Shown piece after piece: positions 54,534-62,774 of a DNA stretch of 64,000 nucleotides. The notes beneath the pieces are model-generated. The model worked only from the letters and a program-made list of their open reading frames with translations. It had not been told where the DNA came from and did no database searches. The stretch covers positions 62,001 through 126,000 of the forward strand of contig NZ_JANHKS010000013.1 of assembly GCF_028682175.1 (NCBI RefSeq), in the 5' to 3' direction. Within the stretch, counting starts at the first letter, position 1. Each line of letters opens with the position of its first letter. The translations under genes and the position numbers were made by a program. The DNA comes from Pseudomonas putida (GTDB taxonomy: Bacteria; Pseudomonadota; Gammaproteobacteria; Pseudomonadales; Pseudomonadaceae).

Positions 54534-54678
54534 TGGGTGTGCAACCGTCAGGCTGTCCACGTTCTATCAGCTCTTCACCCTGGTATTTATCAGCCCGCTC
54601 AAAGAACGATTCCGACAGTTCGGGGGCATCGTCTGGATCAATCCATTCAGTCCCGGTTGAGGGATCCCTCGCGTCCAT
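54508..54678 (-). pseudogene. truncated BrnA-type antitoxin remnant
   Basis: A minus-strand frame of 56 aa begins at ATG 54678 with GAGGAAAG seven bases upstream and reads EWIDPDDAPELSESFFERAD and ELIERGQP, the N-terminal signature of BrnA antitoxins (DPDDAPEL-x-FF-x-AD-x-G-L-x-R-G-P). The RHH DNA-binding half that should follow is missing; after about 40 residues the frame runs into the 3' end of the HD gene and stops. No brnT toxin lies beside it. Best read as a deletion remnant, possibly still expressed. Confidence 0.55.
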
Positions 54679-54827
54679 ACGCTTTCCTCATGTAAATGAC
54701 GCTCTAGAGTACCGTTCATCGCCCTGCCGTCAAATTACAACAAATCTGCAACATTTCTCGCCCGATGTCACAAAGACATCATGGAACCTCTCTATAACGG
54801 GGTCTCCGATGTATTCCTCACTGGGGA

Positions 54828-56510
54828 TTGGTGGCTGTGAAAAGGTTATTGCGTGGATTGTTCCGTCCTTCGTCAAAGCCCGCGTTTCTGCGGCGCTTCC
54901 GGATTGCCCAGCGGCTGGTGCTGTGTTTCGGGGTGACGGCACTTCTGTTGGTCGCCCTTGGGGTGTTCAGCCTGCTGCAGATGCAGAGCATTCGTGCCCA
55001 GGGTGAAGCGGTCGAGAGCGGGGCGATGCCCAGTATCGCCATGGCCGACGCCATCGCCATTGACCTGATCAAGTTGCGTGGCGAAAGCGCCCGCCTGATT
55101 GCCAACGCCGATGACCCCAGCGCCGTGGTCACCAGCAAGATCAACGTCGAGCAGCTGAAAAACGAAGTCGAAAAAGGTTTCAGCGACTACCTCGCCCACT
55201 CTACCGACAACACCGAGCGCGACTCAATCAAGGCCCTGCAGGACGCCTATAAAGCTTTCATGCCGGGGTTGCATGATGAGATCGCATTGATCGAACAGCG
55301 CAAACTCGATGACGCGCGGATGCTGCTCAACACTACGCTGAGCCTGCAGGGCGACCTGATGGACATGCAGGTGCAGTTGCTGCGTGAACTCAACAAACAA
55401 AGCGCCGCCGCCGCCGTGGACGGGGCCGGCAGCCGGTTCCAGCAGACGCGCATCATCGCGGTCAGTGCCATCGTCGTGGCCCTGGTGCTGACCTTGCTGC
55501 TGGCCTGGCGCCTGAGCGTGAGCATCATTCGCCCGCTGCGTCAGTCGCTGCAGATCGCCAGCACCATTGCTGAAGGCGACCTGAGCCCGCAGCCGATTCC
55601 CGAAGGCCGCGATGAAACCGCGCAGCTGTTGAAGATGCTGGGCCAGATGCGCGGCAACCTGCACGGCACCATCGATCAGATCTATGCCGCTGCCAGCCAG
55701 TTGAGCCAGTCGGTCCAGGAAATGGGTGCGATTGCCGAGGCCAGCGCGAAAAACCTGCAGATGCAGAACGATGAAATCGAGCAAGCAGCGGTGGCCGTGA
55801 ATCAGATGAGCCAGGCAGCGGTGGAAGTGGCGGACAACGCCAGCAACACGTCCACCGAATCGAAGGCGTCGAACGAGGCCGCCGCCGAAGGCCGCCTGCG
55901 CCTGACCGGCACCATCGACTCGATCAAGGAACTGACCGACAACGTGCTGGATTCCTCGCACCAGGCCGATGGGCTGGCCGAGCGGACGTTGAGCATCAGC
56001 AAGATTCTGGAAGTGATTCGCGCCATCGCCAACCAGACCAACCTGCTGGCCCTCAATGCGGCCATCGAGGCGGCGCGGGCTGGCGAGGCGGGTCGCGGAT
56101 TCGCCGTGGTGGCTGATGAGGTGCGCTCGCTGGCACAGCGTACCAGCGCATCGACCACCGAGATCGAAAGCCTGATCAACGATGTGCAGAAGAGCACCCA
56201 GGAGACCGCTGAAACGCTGCGGGTGACGGCCTCCCAGGCGAGCATGACCCTGGAGCAGGCAGCCGCCACCAGCCAGGCGCTGACGGTCATCATCAGCTCG
56301 ACTTCGACCATCAGCGACCGCAACATGCTGATCGCCAGTGCCGCCGAGCAACAGGCCCAGGTCGCCAACGAGGTGGACCGCAACCTGAGCAGCATTCGCG
56401 ACCTGTCGACCCAGTCGGCGTCCGGTGCGCAGCAGACCACCGTGGCCAGTAACGCCCTCGCAATGCTGGCGACGGATCTGAACTCGATGGTGCAGAGGTT
56501 TGTGCTCTAA
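54828..56510 (+). CDS. methyl-accepting chemotaxis protein (4HB type)
   Basis: 560-aa transducer: TM1 near residues 28-50 ([18 protein letters not shown]), a periplasmic four-helix-bundle domain, TM2 near 205-225 ([16 protein letters not shown]), HAMP and signalling hairpin with [32 protein letters not shown] tip (about 395-425). Start ambiguous among TTG 54828, GTG 54831 and GTG 54837; the CTGGGGA at 54821 serves any of them. The ligand is unknown. Upstream 290 bp hold the BrnA remnant. Confidence 0.92.
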   Translation: MVAVKRLLRGLFRPSSKPAFLRRFRIAQRLVLCFGVTALLLVALGVFSLLQMQSIRAQGEAVESGAMPSIAMADAIAIDLIKLRGESARLIANADDPSAVVTSKINVEQLKNEVEKGFSDYLAHSTDNTERDSIKALQDAYKAFMPGLHDEIALIEQRKLDDARMLLNTTLSLQGDLMDMQVQLLRELNKQSAAAAVDGAGSRFQQTRIIAVSAIVVALVLTLLLAWRLSVSIIRPLRQSLQIASTIAEGDLSPQPIPEGRDETAQLLKMLGQMRGNLHGTIDQIYAAASQLSQSVQEMGAIAEASAKNLQMQNDEIEQAAVAVNQMSQAAVEVADNASNTSTESKASNEAAAEGRLRLTGTIDSIKELTDNVLDSSHQADGLAERTLSISKILEVIRAIANQTNLLALNAAIEAARAGEAGRGFAVVADEVRSLAQRTSASTTEIESLINDVQKSTQETAETLRVTASQASMTLEQAAATSQALTVIISSTSTISDRNMLIASAAEQQAQVANEVDRNLSSIRDLSTQSASGAQQTTVASNALAMLATDLNSMVQRFVL

Positions 56511-56516
56511 CACCTT

Positions 56517-56603
56517 GTAGGAGCGCGCTTGCCCGCGATGCAGTGTGCCTGTACCAACTGAAGTAGCTGACACACCGCCATCGCGGGCAAGCGCGCTCCT
56601 ACA
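56517..56603. repeat. REP pair (BIME), GTAGGAGCGCGC type
   Basis: GTAGGAGCGCGCTTGCCCGC at 56517 and its inverted copy ending 56602, separated by about 45 bp, after the MCP gene. Confidence 0.92.
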
Positions 56604-56704
56604 GAAATGCGGTTTTATGTTGCCGGGCCATTTTCGGTCATGCCCCTTGTGTTTCATTATTGAGACGCACCCAATCGGGTGCCGACAACAACAAGGACAT
56701 GAGC

Positions 56705-57874
56705 ATGAAGAAAACCGCTGCACTGAGCGTCGCCCTGACTGCGCTCACCCTGACCCTCACCGCCCACGCTGACGTCGACGTCAAGCTGGGCAGCAAGGAA
56801 CGCGTCACCCGCCTCTTCGCCTACCCCAACAACTGCAACGTGATCTGCTTTCGCGACTGGACGCTGGAGCAGACCGTCGAGCACTACCTCAAGCAAAGCG
56901 TCCAGCGCGACGGTTACAGCAGTGCTCAGGTGCGCGTGGTCAATGACAACGACCAGCTTCACGCGACGATCACTGGCGTTCCCGACGGCTACGACAAGCC
57001 GCTGACCAGCCTGCTGGACGCGGGGGACCTCGCGTACTCCGGTGCGCGGAAGCTCAATGCCGATGGCAAGTTTGCCTACAACTGGTACCTGTTCCTGCCG
57101 CTGGGCATGGCACTGGAAAATCGCAAGAGCGTCGAACTGCTGCACTTCCCGCCGGATTACTCACTGACTCAGGCCCAGGATTACCTGCGCTCGGCTACCA
57201 GCGACCGTTGGGCGGCGCTGCTGACCGACAACGGCATTCCCGCCGACCAGACGCCCGCATTCCAGACCATCATCGACATCGCCCCGATTGCCGCACCTTC
57301 CAATGCCGGCAAGGATCTGGAAGGCGTGTACGGCTACTTCAACGATTACCAGACCACCATGGTCAAGCAGGTCAGCCAGAGTTCGACAGGCACTTCGCTG
57401 CCCATGGTGGCCTTTGGTGCGCCGGTGCGTAGCTGGATCAAGGAACAGTACAAGGTCGAGGTGCCCGTTTTGGGCCTGGCGACCATCAGCCCGGCGGCTG
57501 GGCAGAAGGTATCGGTGATCGGCTCCAACCACCCGAGCTATATCTGGTATGCGGCGGACAAGAGCAACTACGGGGGCGATCAGACCAAGGCGGATGAGGC
57601 TGGCTTGAAGGTGATGGGGCAGGATTTGAGCGCCGCGTGCTGGCAGGCTGGCATGGGGCAGAAGCCTGAAAGCGACGGGGCCGCATTGCTCAAAAAGTGC
57701 ACAACCCAATGGCAAGTCACGGACAAGGTCCAGACCTGCAAGCTGTTCTACACCTCGGTGAGGAAGCTCACCCCAGACCAGGCGGCGGCGAAATGCCGGA
57801 CCGGGTCGGTAGGTCGGCAGCTGGATCAACTGCGCAAGCCATTGCCGCGGATGACCAGGAATCCTGCTGCGTAA
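56705..57874 (+). CDS. secreted protein of unknown function
   Basis: 389-aa protein with a clear signal peptide (MKKTAALSVALTALTLTLTAHA). The mature part starts DVDVKLGSKERVTRLFAYPNNC, with six cysteines (NNCNVIC near 37-41, then C-W-Q, KKC, KVQTC, AAKC near the C-terminus) that could form disulfides. No known domain seen. ATG 56705 is preferred to 56699 because AAGGA then has seven bases. It is flanked by REPs on both sides and has no co-transcribed neighbour. Confidence 0.75.
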   Translation: MKKTAALSVALTALTLTLTAHADVDVKLGSKERVTRLFAYPNNCNVICFRDWTLEQTVEHYLKQSVQRDGYSSAQVRVVNDNDQLHATITGVPDGYDKPLTSLLDAGDLAYSGARKLNADGKFAYNWYLFLPLGMALENRKSVELLHFPPDYSLTQAQDYLRSATSDRWAALLTDNGIPADQTPAFQTIIDIAPIAAPSNAGKDLEGVYGYFNDYQTTMVKQVSQSSTGTSLPMVAFGAPVRSWIKEQYKVEVPVLGLATISPAAGQKVSVIGSNHPSYIWYAADKSNYGGDQTKADEAGLKVMGQDLSAACWQAGMGQKPESDGAALLKKCTTQWQVTDKVQTCKLFYTSVRKLTPDQAAAKCRTGSVGRQLDQLRKPLPRMTRNPAA

Positions 57875-57885
57875 CGACGCCTGTC

Positions 57886-58058
57886 GTAACAAGGCTTGCC
57901 TGCGCGGGCGATCTTGAAAATGTCCCCGCCGGCAAGCCGTGCTGCTACGGATTCGAGTTCTGACTCAAATGTTGCGCCACCCCCAATACACGTAGCAGCA
58001 CGGCTTGCCGGCGGGGGCGGCCGCAAGATCGCCACCGCTGGCAAGCCATGCTGCTACG
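57886..58058. repeat. REP cluster, GTAGCAGCACGG type (four arms)
   Basis: Two degenerate doublets, arms at about 57886-57905, 57929-57950, 57992-58015 and 58034-58058. The inner pair has mutated stems (CTGGCAAGCCATGCTG). They fill the gap between the secreted protein and carbonic anhydrase genes. Confidence 0.85.
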
Positions 58059-58073
58059 AAGGGCGGCGTGCGA

Positions 58074-58715
58074 TCACTCGCCCAGCGGGCGCAGGCGGTA
58101 TTGGGGTGGCAGCTGCTCGAAACCGCTGATGGTGGTGTCGAGACTCTTCCAGCGGCCGTCCTTGATGCCGTAGATGCACCCGTGCACCGACAGCTTCTGC
58201 CCGCGATGCCAGGCGTTCTGAACGATGCTGGTATGGGCGACGTTGGCCACCTGCTGAATCACGTTCAGCTCGCACATGCGGTCGACGCGTTCTTCCTCGG
58301 TCGGCAGCGTGGCCAGCGCCTGGCGGTTTTCGTAATACAGATCGCGAATGCTGCGCAGCCAGCCGTCGATCAGGCCGAACTGGCGATCCTGCATCGAGGC
58401 ACGTACGCCGCCGCAGCCATAGTGGCCGGTGACCAGGATGTGTTTGACCTTGAGTACATCGACCGCGTACTGGATCACCGACAGACAGTTAAGGTCAGTG
58501 TGCAGCACCACATTGGCGACGTTGCGATGGACGAACAGGTCGCCCGGCAGCATGCCGACGATTTCATTGGCCGGGACACGGGCGTCCGAACAACCGATCC
58601 AGAGGTATTCCGGGGTCTGCTGACGAGCCAGTTTGGCGAAGAACTCAGGGTCCTCTTCCTTGATGGCGGCAGCCCAACGTTCATTATTATCGATCAGATC
58701 TTGTAATTCGTTCAT
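58074..58715 (-). CDS. can: beta-class carbonic anhydrase
   Basis: 213-aa zinc enzyme that interconverts CO2 and bicarbonate. Zinc ligands are Cys in CSDARVPANE (about residue 42), His-98 region in GHYGCGGV and the nearby Cys. The length matches the E. coli Can (220). Single gene with ATG 58715. An acidic conserved protein is divergent to it on the right. Confidence 0.95.
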   Translation of the reverse strand: MNELQDLIDNNERWAAAIKEEDPEFFAKLARQQTPEYLWIGCSDARVPANEIVGMLPGDLFVHRNVANVVLHTDLNCLSVIQYAVDVLKVKHILVTGHYGCGGVRASMQDRQFGLIDGWLRSIRDLYYENRQALATLPTEEERVDRMCELNVIQQVANVAHTSIVQNAWHRGQKLSVHGCIYGIKDGRWKSLDTTISGFEQLPPQYRLRPLGE

Positions 58716-58865
58716 GCGTTGATGCCTCGGAAATGATGCTCAGCTATGACTTGTGCCTGGGATGGCGGGTCACGTCCATTTGCCACGACCGGTGGGCAAA
58801 CAGAGGGAATCTTCATTACGGCCCCCGGTCCACCTCATTGAGACCGCTCACTTTGAGGATTTGTC

Positions 58866-59279
58866 ATGAACGATTCACGCCGCCCTTTCGGTGCCACCCA
58901 GCCCGAACCCATCGATGATAATGAAGACCGCATGGGCTCGATGGAAGAACTCAACTTCAATGACAACAACGAGCCCAGTGGTCGCATCGGTGACACGATT
59001 CCTGCCGACGAGCTGGAAAACTACATTCCCGAGGAACGCGTGCGTGAGGCAGGGATGACCGGGGCGTCTACGGACGATCACAATCCCACCGACGACGACA
59101 TGAGCCCGGAAAACCTGATCCCCGAGGACGGCGCGCGCTCGGCCCGTGAAGCCGGAGAAGGCGGCCCGGCAGACTTTGATCTGAGTATCGTCGATGAAGA
59201 GGACATCGGCGGCGGCGACGGCCTGGATGAAGAAGAGATGGCCATCCTCGATCCATTGGATGGCAAGCCAGGCGTTTAA
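58866..59279 (+). CDS. acidic conserved protein of unknown function
   Basis: 137-aa protein with roughly 30% Asp/Glu and little hydrophobic content (NDSRRPFG, DDNEDRMGSMEELN, DDDMSPENLIPEDGA), likely intrinsically disordered. Databases often carry over names such as serine kinase/phosphatase or HPr-related, but no kinase, phosphatase or HPr motif is present. GGATTTGTC before ATG 58866 gives an RBS-like GAGG further up (TTGAGGATTTGTC). Confidence 0.72.
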   Translation: MNDSRRPFGATQPEPIDDNEDRMGSMEELNFNDNNEPSGRIGDTIPADELENYIPEERVREAGMTGASTDDHNPTDDDMSPENLIPEDGARSAREAGEGGPADFDLSIVDEEDIGGGDGLDEEEMAILDPLDGKPGV

Positions 59280-59283
59280 CCCT

Positions 59284-59371
59284 GTAGCAGCACGGCTTGC
59301 CGGCGGGGCGGTGTGTCTGGGATGAAGATGTCGACTGACACACCGCCCCCGCCGGCAAGCCGCGCTGCTAC
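59284..59371. repeat. REP pair (BIME), GTAGCAGCACGG type
   Basis: Head-to-head copies at 59284 and ending 59371 with GGCGGTGTGTC/GACACACCGCC inner arms, between the acidic protein and the convergent rimI gene. Confidence 0.92.
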
Positions 59372-59400
59372 GAGAATGTCGAACCCTGCATGGGTACGGG

Positions 59401-59853
59401 TTATTCAACCAATGTGCAGGCCATGACCAGCGCGTCCTCGCGCCCGCCGACCGCAGGGTAGTAGTCGCGGCGGCGGCCTACTTCGTTGAAGCCATAGCGC
59501 TCGTACAAACGGTAGGCAGACTGGTTGCTCGCGCGCAGCTCCAGGAAGCACTCGCGGCCGTTGATCTCGTAGGCGCGCTTCATCAGCTTGTCCAGCAGCA
59601 ACAGGCCCAGCCCGCGGCCTTGGCTCTCTGGTTTGACCGTGATGTTGAGCAAATGCGCCTCGTCGATGATGACGTTGATCACGCCATGCCCGACCTGCTG
59701 ATTGCCCTCGAACATCAACCAGATTTCGTAGGATTTCAGGCCATCCAGAAAAATACCGCGGGTCCAGGGATGGCTGAACGCTGCGTATTCAATCTTCAGT
59801 ACCGCATCCAGGTCTGCTTCGGTCATGCGGCGAAACGTTACGGCATCACTCAT
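59401..59853 (-). CDS. rimI: ribosomal protein S18-alanine N-acetyltransferase
   Basis: 150-aa GNAT-fold acetyltransferase. Acetyl-CoA motif ESQGRGLGLLLLDKLM (about 79-94), ELRASNQSAYRLYERYGFNEVGRRRDYY near 105-132, the RimI signature. It acetylates the N-terminal Ala of S18. It overlaps the upstream gene by 8 bp. In Pseudomonas this pair is conserved next to the mks operon. Confidence 0.93.
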   Translation of the reverse strand: MSDAVTFRRMTEADLDAVLKIEYAAFSHPWTRGIFLDGLKSYEIWLMFEGNQQVGHGVINVIIDEAHLLNITVKPESQGRGLGLLLLDKLMKRAYEINGRECFLELRASNQSAYRLYERYGFNEVGRRRDYYPAVGGREDALVMACTLVE

Positions 59854-60655
59854 TCACAGTCTTCCAACGTGCCATCAGTTGACGCATGGCACGCCAAACG
59901 TCGGCCTTGCGCTGAGGCTCGTCCATCAACAGTTCAAGACCCGGCAGCGCCCAGGCCGAACCCAGGCCTTCGACCTGGAATTCTAGATTGTAGGACTCGG
60001 CGTCAGCCTCACCAGCAAAACGCACGGCCGGCAGTCCGATCAGCCACAGGCAGGTGCAGGGCTCTTCTTCAATGCGAGCGTAGAGAAAACCCTGAACGAA
60101 ATCCCTAGCCGCTTCCGGCCCCTGATCCATCTGTCCACGCACCAGCAGCGGCCAACGCACGGGCTCACCAATGATCTGTGGACTGTCAGGCAGACCGGCG
60201 GCGCGCAGCATGTCCTTGAGCAACAGATAGGAAGGATCGCGACTCTGGAAGGGCTCACCCGTGGCCAGCTCGACCAGCAACAGGCAACTGCCGGCACGCA
60301 GCAATTGCAGGGAAAAACGCGGCGGCGGAACGACTGGCGCCTTGGCCACCACTGCCGCCTCTTCCGGCTCGGCCGTCTTGACCGCAGGCTTGGCAGCGGA
60401 CGAAGGGCGTGGCACCTCGATCTTCGGGCGTTCGATCGTCCGCGCAGCAGGCGCAGGATTCGCAGCCACGGCATCGCCAGGCTGCTGGCGTTCGACAGCG
60501 GCAGGCGCAGGCTGCGTTACCTCGTCCTCGAACACCGGCAATGGCGCGAGAAGCTCCGGACGCGAAGGCGCGGCAAAGGGAAGTTCGGTGCGTGGCAGCC
60601 AGCTGACCACCTGCATGGCGGTCAGAAAGGCGCGACGTCTAGGCTCGTTGAGCAC
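59846..60655 (-). CDS. RimI-linked conserved protein of unknown function
   Basis: 269-aa protein. A Pro/Ala/Glu-rich stretch (APSRPELLAPLPVFEDEVTQPAP, EVPRPSSAAKP) occupies residues about 25-105 and is probably disordered; the C-terminal region from about residue 110 is folded (RFSLQLLRAGSCLLLVEL; QIIGEPVRWPLLVRGQMDQG). Some annotations call it energy transducer TonB, but I see no transmembrane anchor at the N-terminus. Start GTG 60655 with AGGTGG upstream; ATG 60613 is possible. It overlaps rimI and likely shares its transcript. Confidence 0.7.
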   Translation of the reverse strand: MLNEPRRRAFLTAMQVVSWLPRTELPFAAPSRPELLAPLPVFEDEVTQPAPAAVERQQPGDAVAANPAPAARTIERPKIEVPRPSSAAKPAVKTAEPEEAAVVAKAPVVPPPRFSLQLLRAGSCLLLVELATGEPFQSRDPSYLLLKDMLRAAGLPDSPQIIGEPVRWPLLVRGQMDQGPEAARDFVQGFLYARIEEEPCTCLWLIGLPAVRFAGEADAESYNLEFQVEGLGSAWALPGLELLMDEPQRKADVWRAMRQLMARWKTVNE

Positions 60656-60799
60656 GGGACAGCCACCTGTGGATAAAGTCAGGACCGGGATTCTACAGAC
60701 CTTCGGCCGATCACGCCGCAGTTGATCGACTGAGGGTGAAAACCAACCCCTGCGATGCAGTACAATTGCCGCTTTTATTTGCCAACCAGCGGCCATCCG

Positions 60800-62077
60800 A
60801 TGATCGAACCTAAGCGCGTCCTGCGCGCCCTTGCCGAACACTGGGCGCTCCTTGAGCCACTGTGCGAGCATTTCGACCAGGGCACACTGAGCCTGAGCGA
60901 GCTGCGCGTGCAGCTGGCCGCCCAGCAACTGGAAAGCACGCCGCAGGACATCACCAACCTGCTGGACGTGTGGATTCGCCTCGATATTCTGGTGCCCGTG
61001 GCGAAGAGCCCGAACCGTTTCGAGCTGAACGCGCAGATCCACGACTTCCTGTCCTATCTGCGTCGCGAGCACCGCCTGGGCCTGTGCCTGGAGATCGAAG
61101 CCTACCTGCGCCATCTGGAGCGGCTGGCCGGTTACATCCAGGAAGCCTTCGAAGCCCGCGACGCCAACGACCTCGCCCGTCAGCTGCGCCTGCTCGACAT
61201 GCGCGTGCGTGACGTGCTGAAAAAACTCGCCAACGACGAACAGGCACTGGTGTCTGTGGCCGAACGCGCCAAGACCAGCGACCGGCAGATCCCGCTGCGC
61301 CAGCGCTACGCCGAAGTCCTGGCGACCTGGGATGAATACGTCGAGCCGATGATCCAGTTGGTGAATGCCGACGGTGCGTTCGAACAGGGCGTGCGCAAGG
61401 TCGAGAACGTGCTGCTGCGCATGCTCAGCGACCAGCAGCGCCTAGGCCATCTTGTTGACGATGACATGCTGCTGCGCACCCACGCGCGCATCCTCGAAAT
61501 GCAGACCAGCGCCCAGTTGACCCTGCGCCACGCCCGCGAGCTGCTGTTGCCGCTGCGCGAAGAGGCCCGCCGCCACAACGCCGTGACCCGTGGCGCGGCG
61601 CTGGCCCTGTCGGCCATTCGCCGCAAGGGCATCGACGCTGTTCCGCAGGCCGCCATGCCGATGTTCACCCGTCCGCAAAGCACCTTCCTGGGCAGCGCGA
61701 ACCAGGTTGAAGCCTACGTCTATGCCCTGGCCCGTTTCGAGCCGAAACCGGCGCGCTTCCCCAAGGCCAGCCTGACCCGCAAGGGCGAGCCGCCAAGGGC
61801 GCCGCGCACGGTCAAGGAAATGGTCGAGCGTTGCGAAGAAGCCCTGCCGATGCCGGACCTGATGGTCTGGCTGCTGGAACAGGAGCCGACCGGCGCCACC
61901 GACGAATTGCTGTATTGGTTCTCGCGCCTGTCGCGGGAAAAACGCTTCAAGCGCGAGCGTCTGGAACGCCGTGAATACCTGACCCAGGAGCACCGCGTCA
62001 GCCTGCGCTCCTTCGCCCTGCTCTCGAGCAAAGACGCCACCCCAGAGAATTCCGAGGGCACCGCCCATGCATCTTGA
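60800..62077 (+). CDS. mksF: condensin subunit MksF (kleisin-like)
   Basis: 425-aa protein of the MukF/MksF group, the kleisin of the MksBEF bacterial condensin that organises chromosomes (and in some genomes, as Wadjet, attacks plasmids). Largely helical, winged-helix-like ends (IEPKRVLRALAEHW at the start; REYLTQEHRVSLRSFALLS at the end). ATG 60800 is the first Met in the plausible frame; the RBS is weak. It overlaps mksE by 11 bp. Confidence 0.87.
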   Translation: MIEPKRVLRALAEHWALLEPLCEHFDQGTLSLSELRVQLAAQQLESTPQDITNLLDVWIRLDILVPVAKSPNRFELNAQIHDFLSYLRREHRLGLCLEIEAYLRHLERLAGYIQEAFEARDANDLARQLRLLDMRVRDVLKKLANDEQALVSVAERAKTSDRQIPLRQRYAEVLATWDEYVEPMIQLVNADGAFEQGVRKVENVLLRMLSDQQRLGHLVDDDMLLRTHARILEMQTSAQLTLRHARELLLPLREEARRHNAVTRGAALALSAIRRKGIDAVPQAAMPMFTRPQSTFLGSANQVEAYVYALARFEPKPARFPKASLTRKGEPPRAPRTVKEMVERCEEALPMPDLMVWLLEQEPTGATDELLYWFSRLSREKRFKRERLERREYLTQEHRVSLRSFALLSSKDATPENSEGTAHAS

Positions 62078-62774
62078 TCTATCTGAAATGTCCCAGCTCG
62101 CGCCGATCTTTCGCGAGCTGTTCAAGGGCTACCACATCAGCCGCCGCGACCCGGAGCTGTACGCCCAACTGTCGAACGCGCAGGACCAGTACCGCACGCT
62201 GTTCAAGGCGCTGGGCTTCGAGCTGGTCTGCGACACCCGCGGCTTCTACTACTTCGTGCCGGACCTTGCCGCCGCGCAGGTCAACAAGACCGCCCAGCGC
62301 CTGGCCCTCTTCACCTTCATCCTCGTTGAACACCTGGCTGACCAGGGCCGTGACCCGGTGGCCGTGCTCGATGGCGGCAGCCTTGGCCGTGACGAGCTGC
62401 CTTCGCTGCTGGAAAAGTACCGCGACCTGTTCCTCCAGGCCGAAGTACAGACCCAGGAAGAGCTGGAAGAGAAGATCATGCGGCGCATGACCCAACTGGG
62501 TTTTGCCGCAGAAGAAGTCGGCATCTACCGCTTCCTGCCGCCGATGCACCGCTTCCTCGACGTCTGCCTGTCGGTCCAGCAGGACCGCGACCTGGCGGCC
62601 AGCCTGCACAGCGACCTGCCGTTGCCGACGCCTGTATTGATCGATGACGACAGCGACGAAAAACTCCTGCAGACCGACGACCCGCTGGATCTGGCCGAGT
62701 TTGACGAATCAGAAGAAACCGAAGAGCAGGCCCTGGCCCGCGCGATCGCCGAAGAACAGGAGCTTGACGCATGA
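62067..62774 (+). CDS. mksE: condensin subunit MksE
   Basis: 235-aa MukE/MksE-like winged-helix protein (LAPIFRELFKGYHISRRDPELYAQL near 10-35; CDTRGFYYFVPDL near 57-69) with a strongly acidic tail (DDDSDEKLL...EESEETEEQALA). It bridges MksF and MksB. ATG 62067 overlaps mksF; its stop overlaps the mksB start by 4 bp, so all three subunits are coupled. Confidence 0.88.
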   Translation: MHLDLSEMSQLAPIFRELFKGYHISRRDPELYAQLSNAQDQYRTLFKALGFELVCDTRGFYYFVPDLAAAQVNKTAQRLALFTFILVEHLADQGRDPVAVLDGGSLGRDELPSLLEKYRDLFLQAEVQTQEELEEKIMRRMTQLGFAAEEVGIYRFLPPMHRFLDVCLSVQQDRDLAASLHSDLPLPTPVLIDDDSDEKLLQTDDPLDLAEFDESEETEEQALARAIAEEQELDA

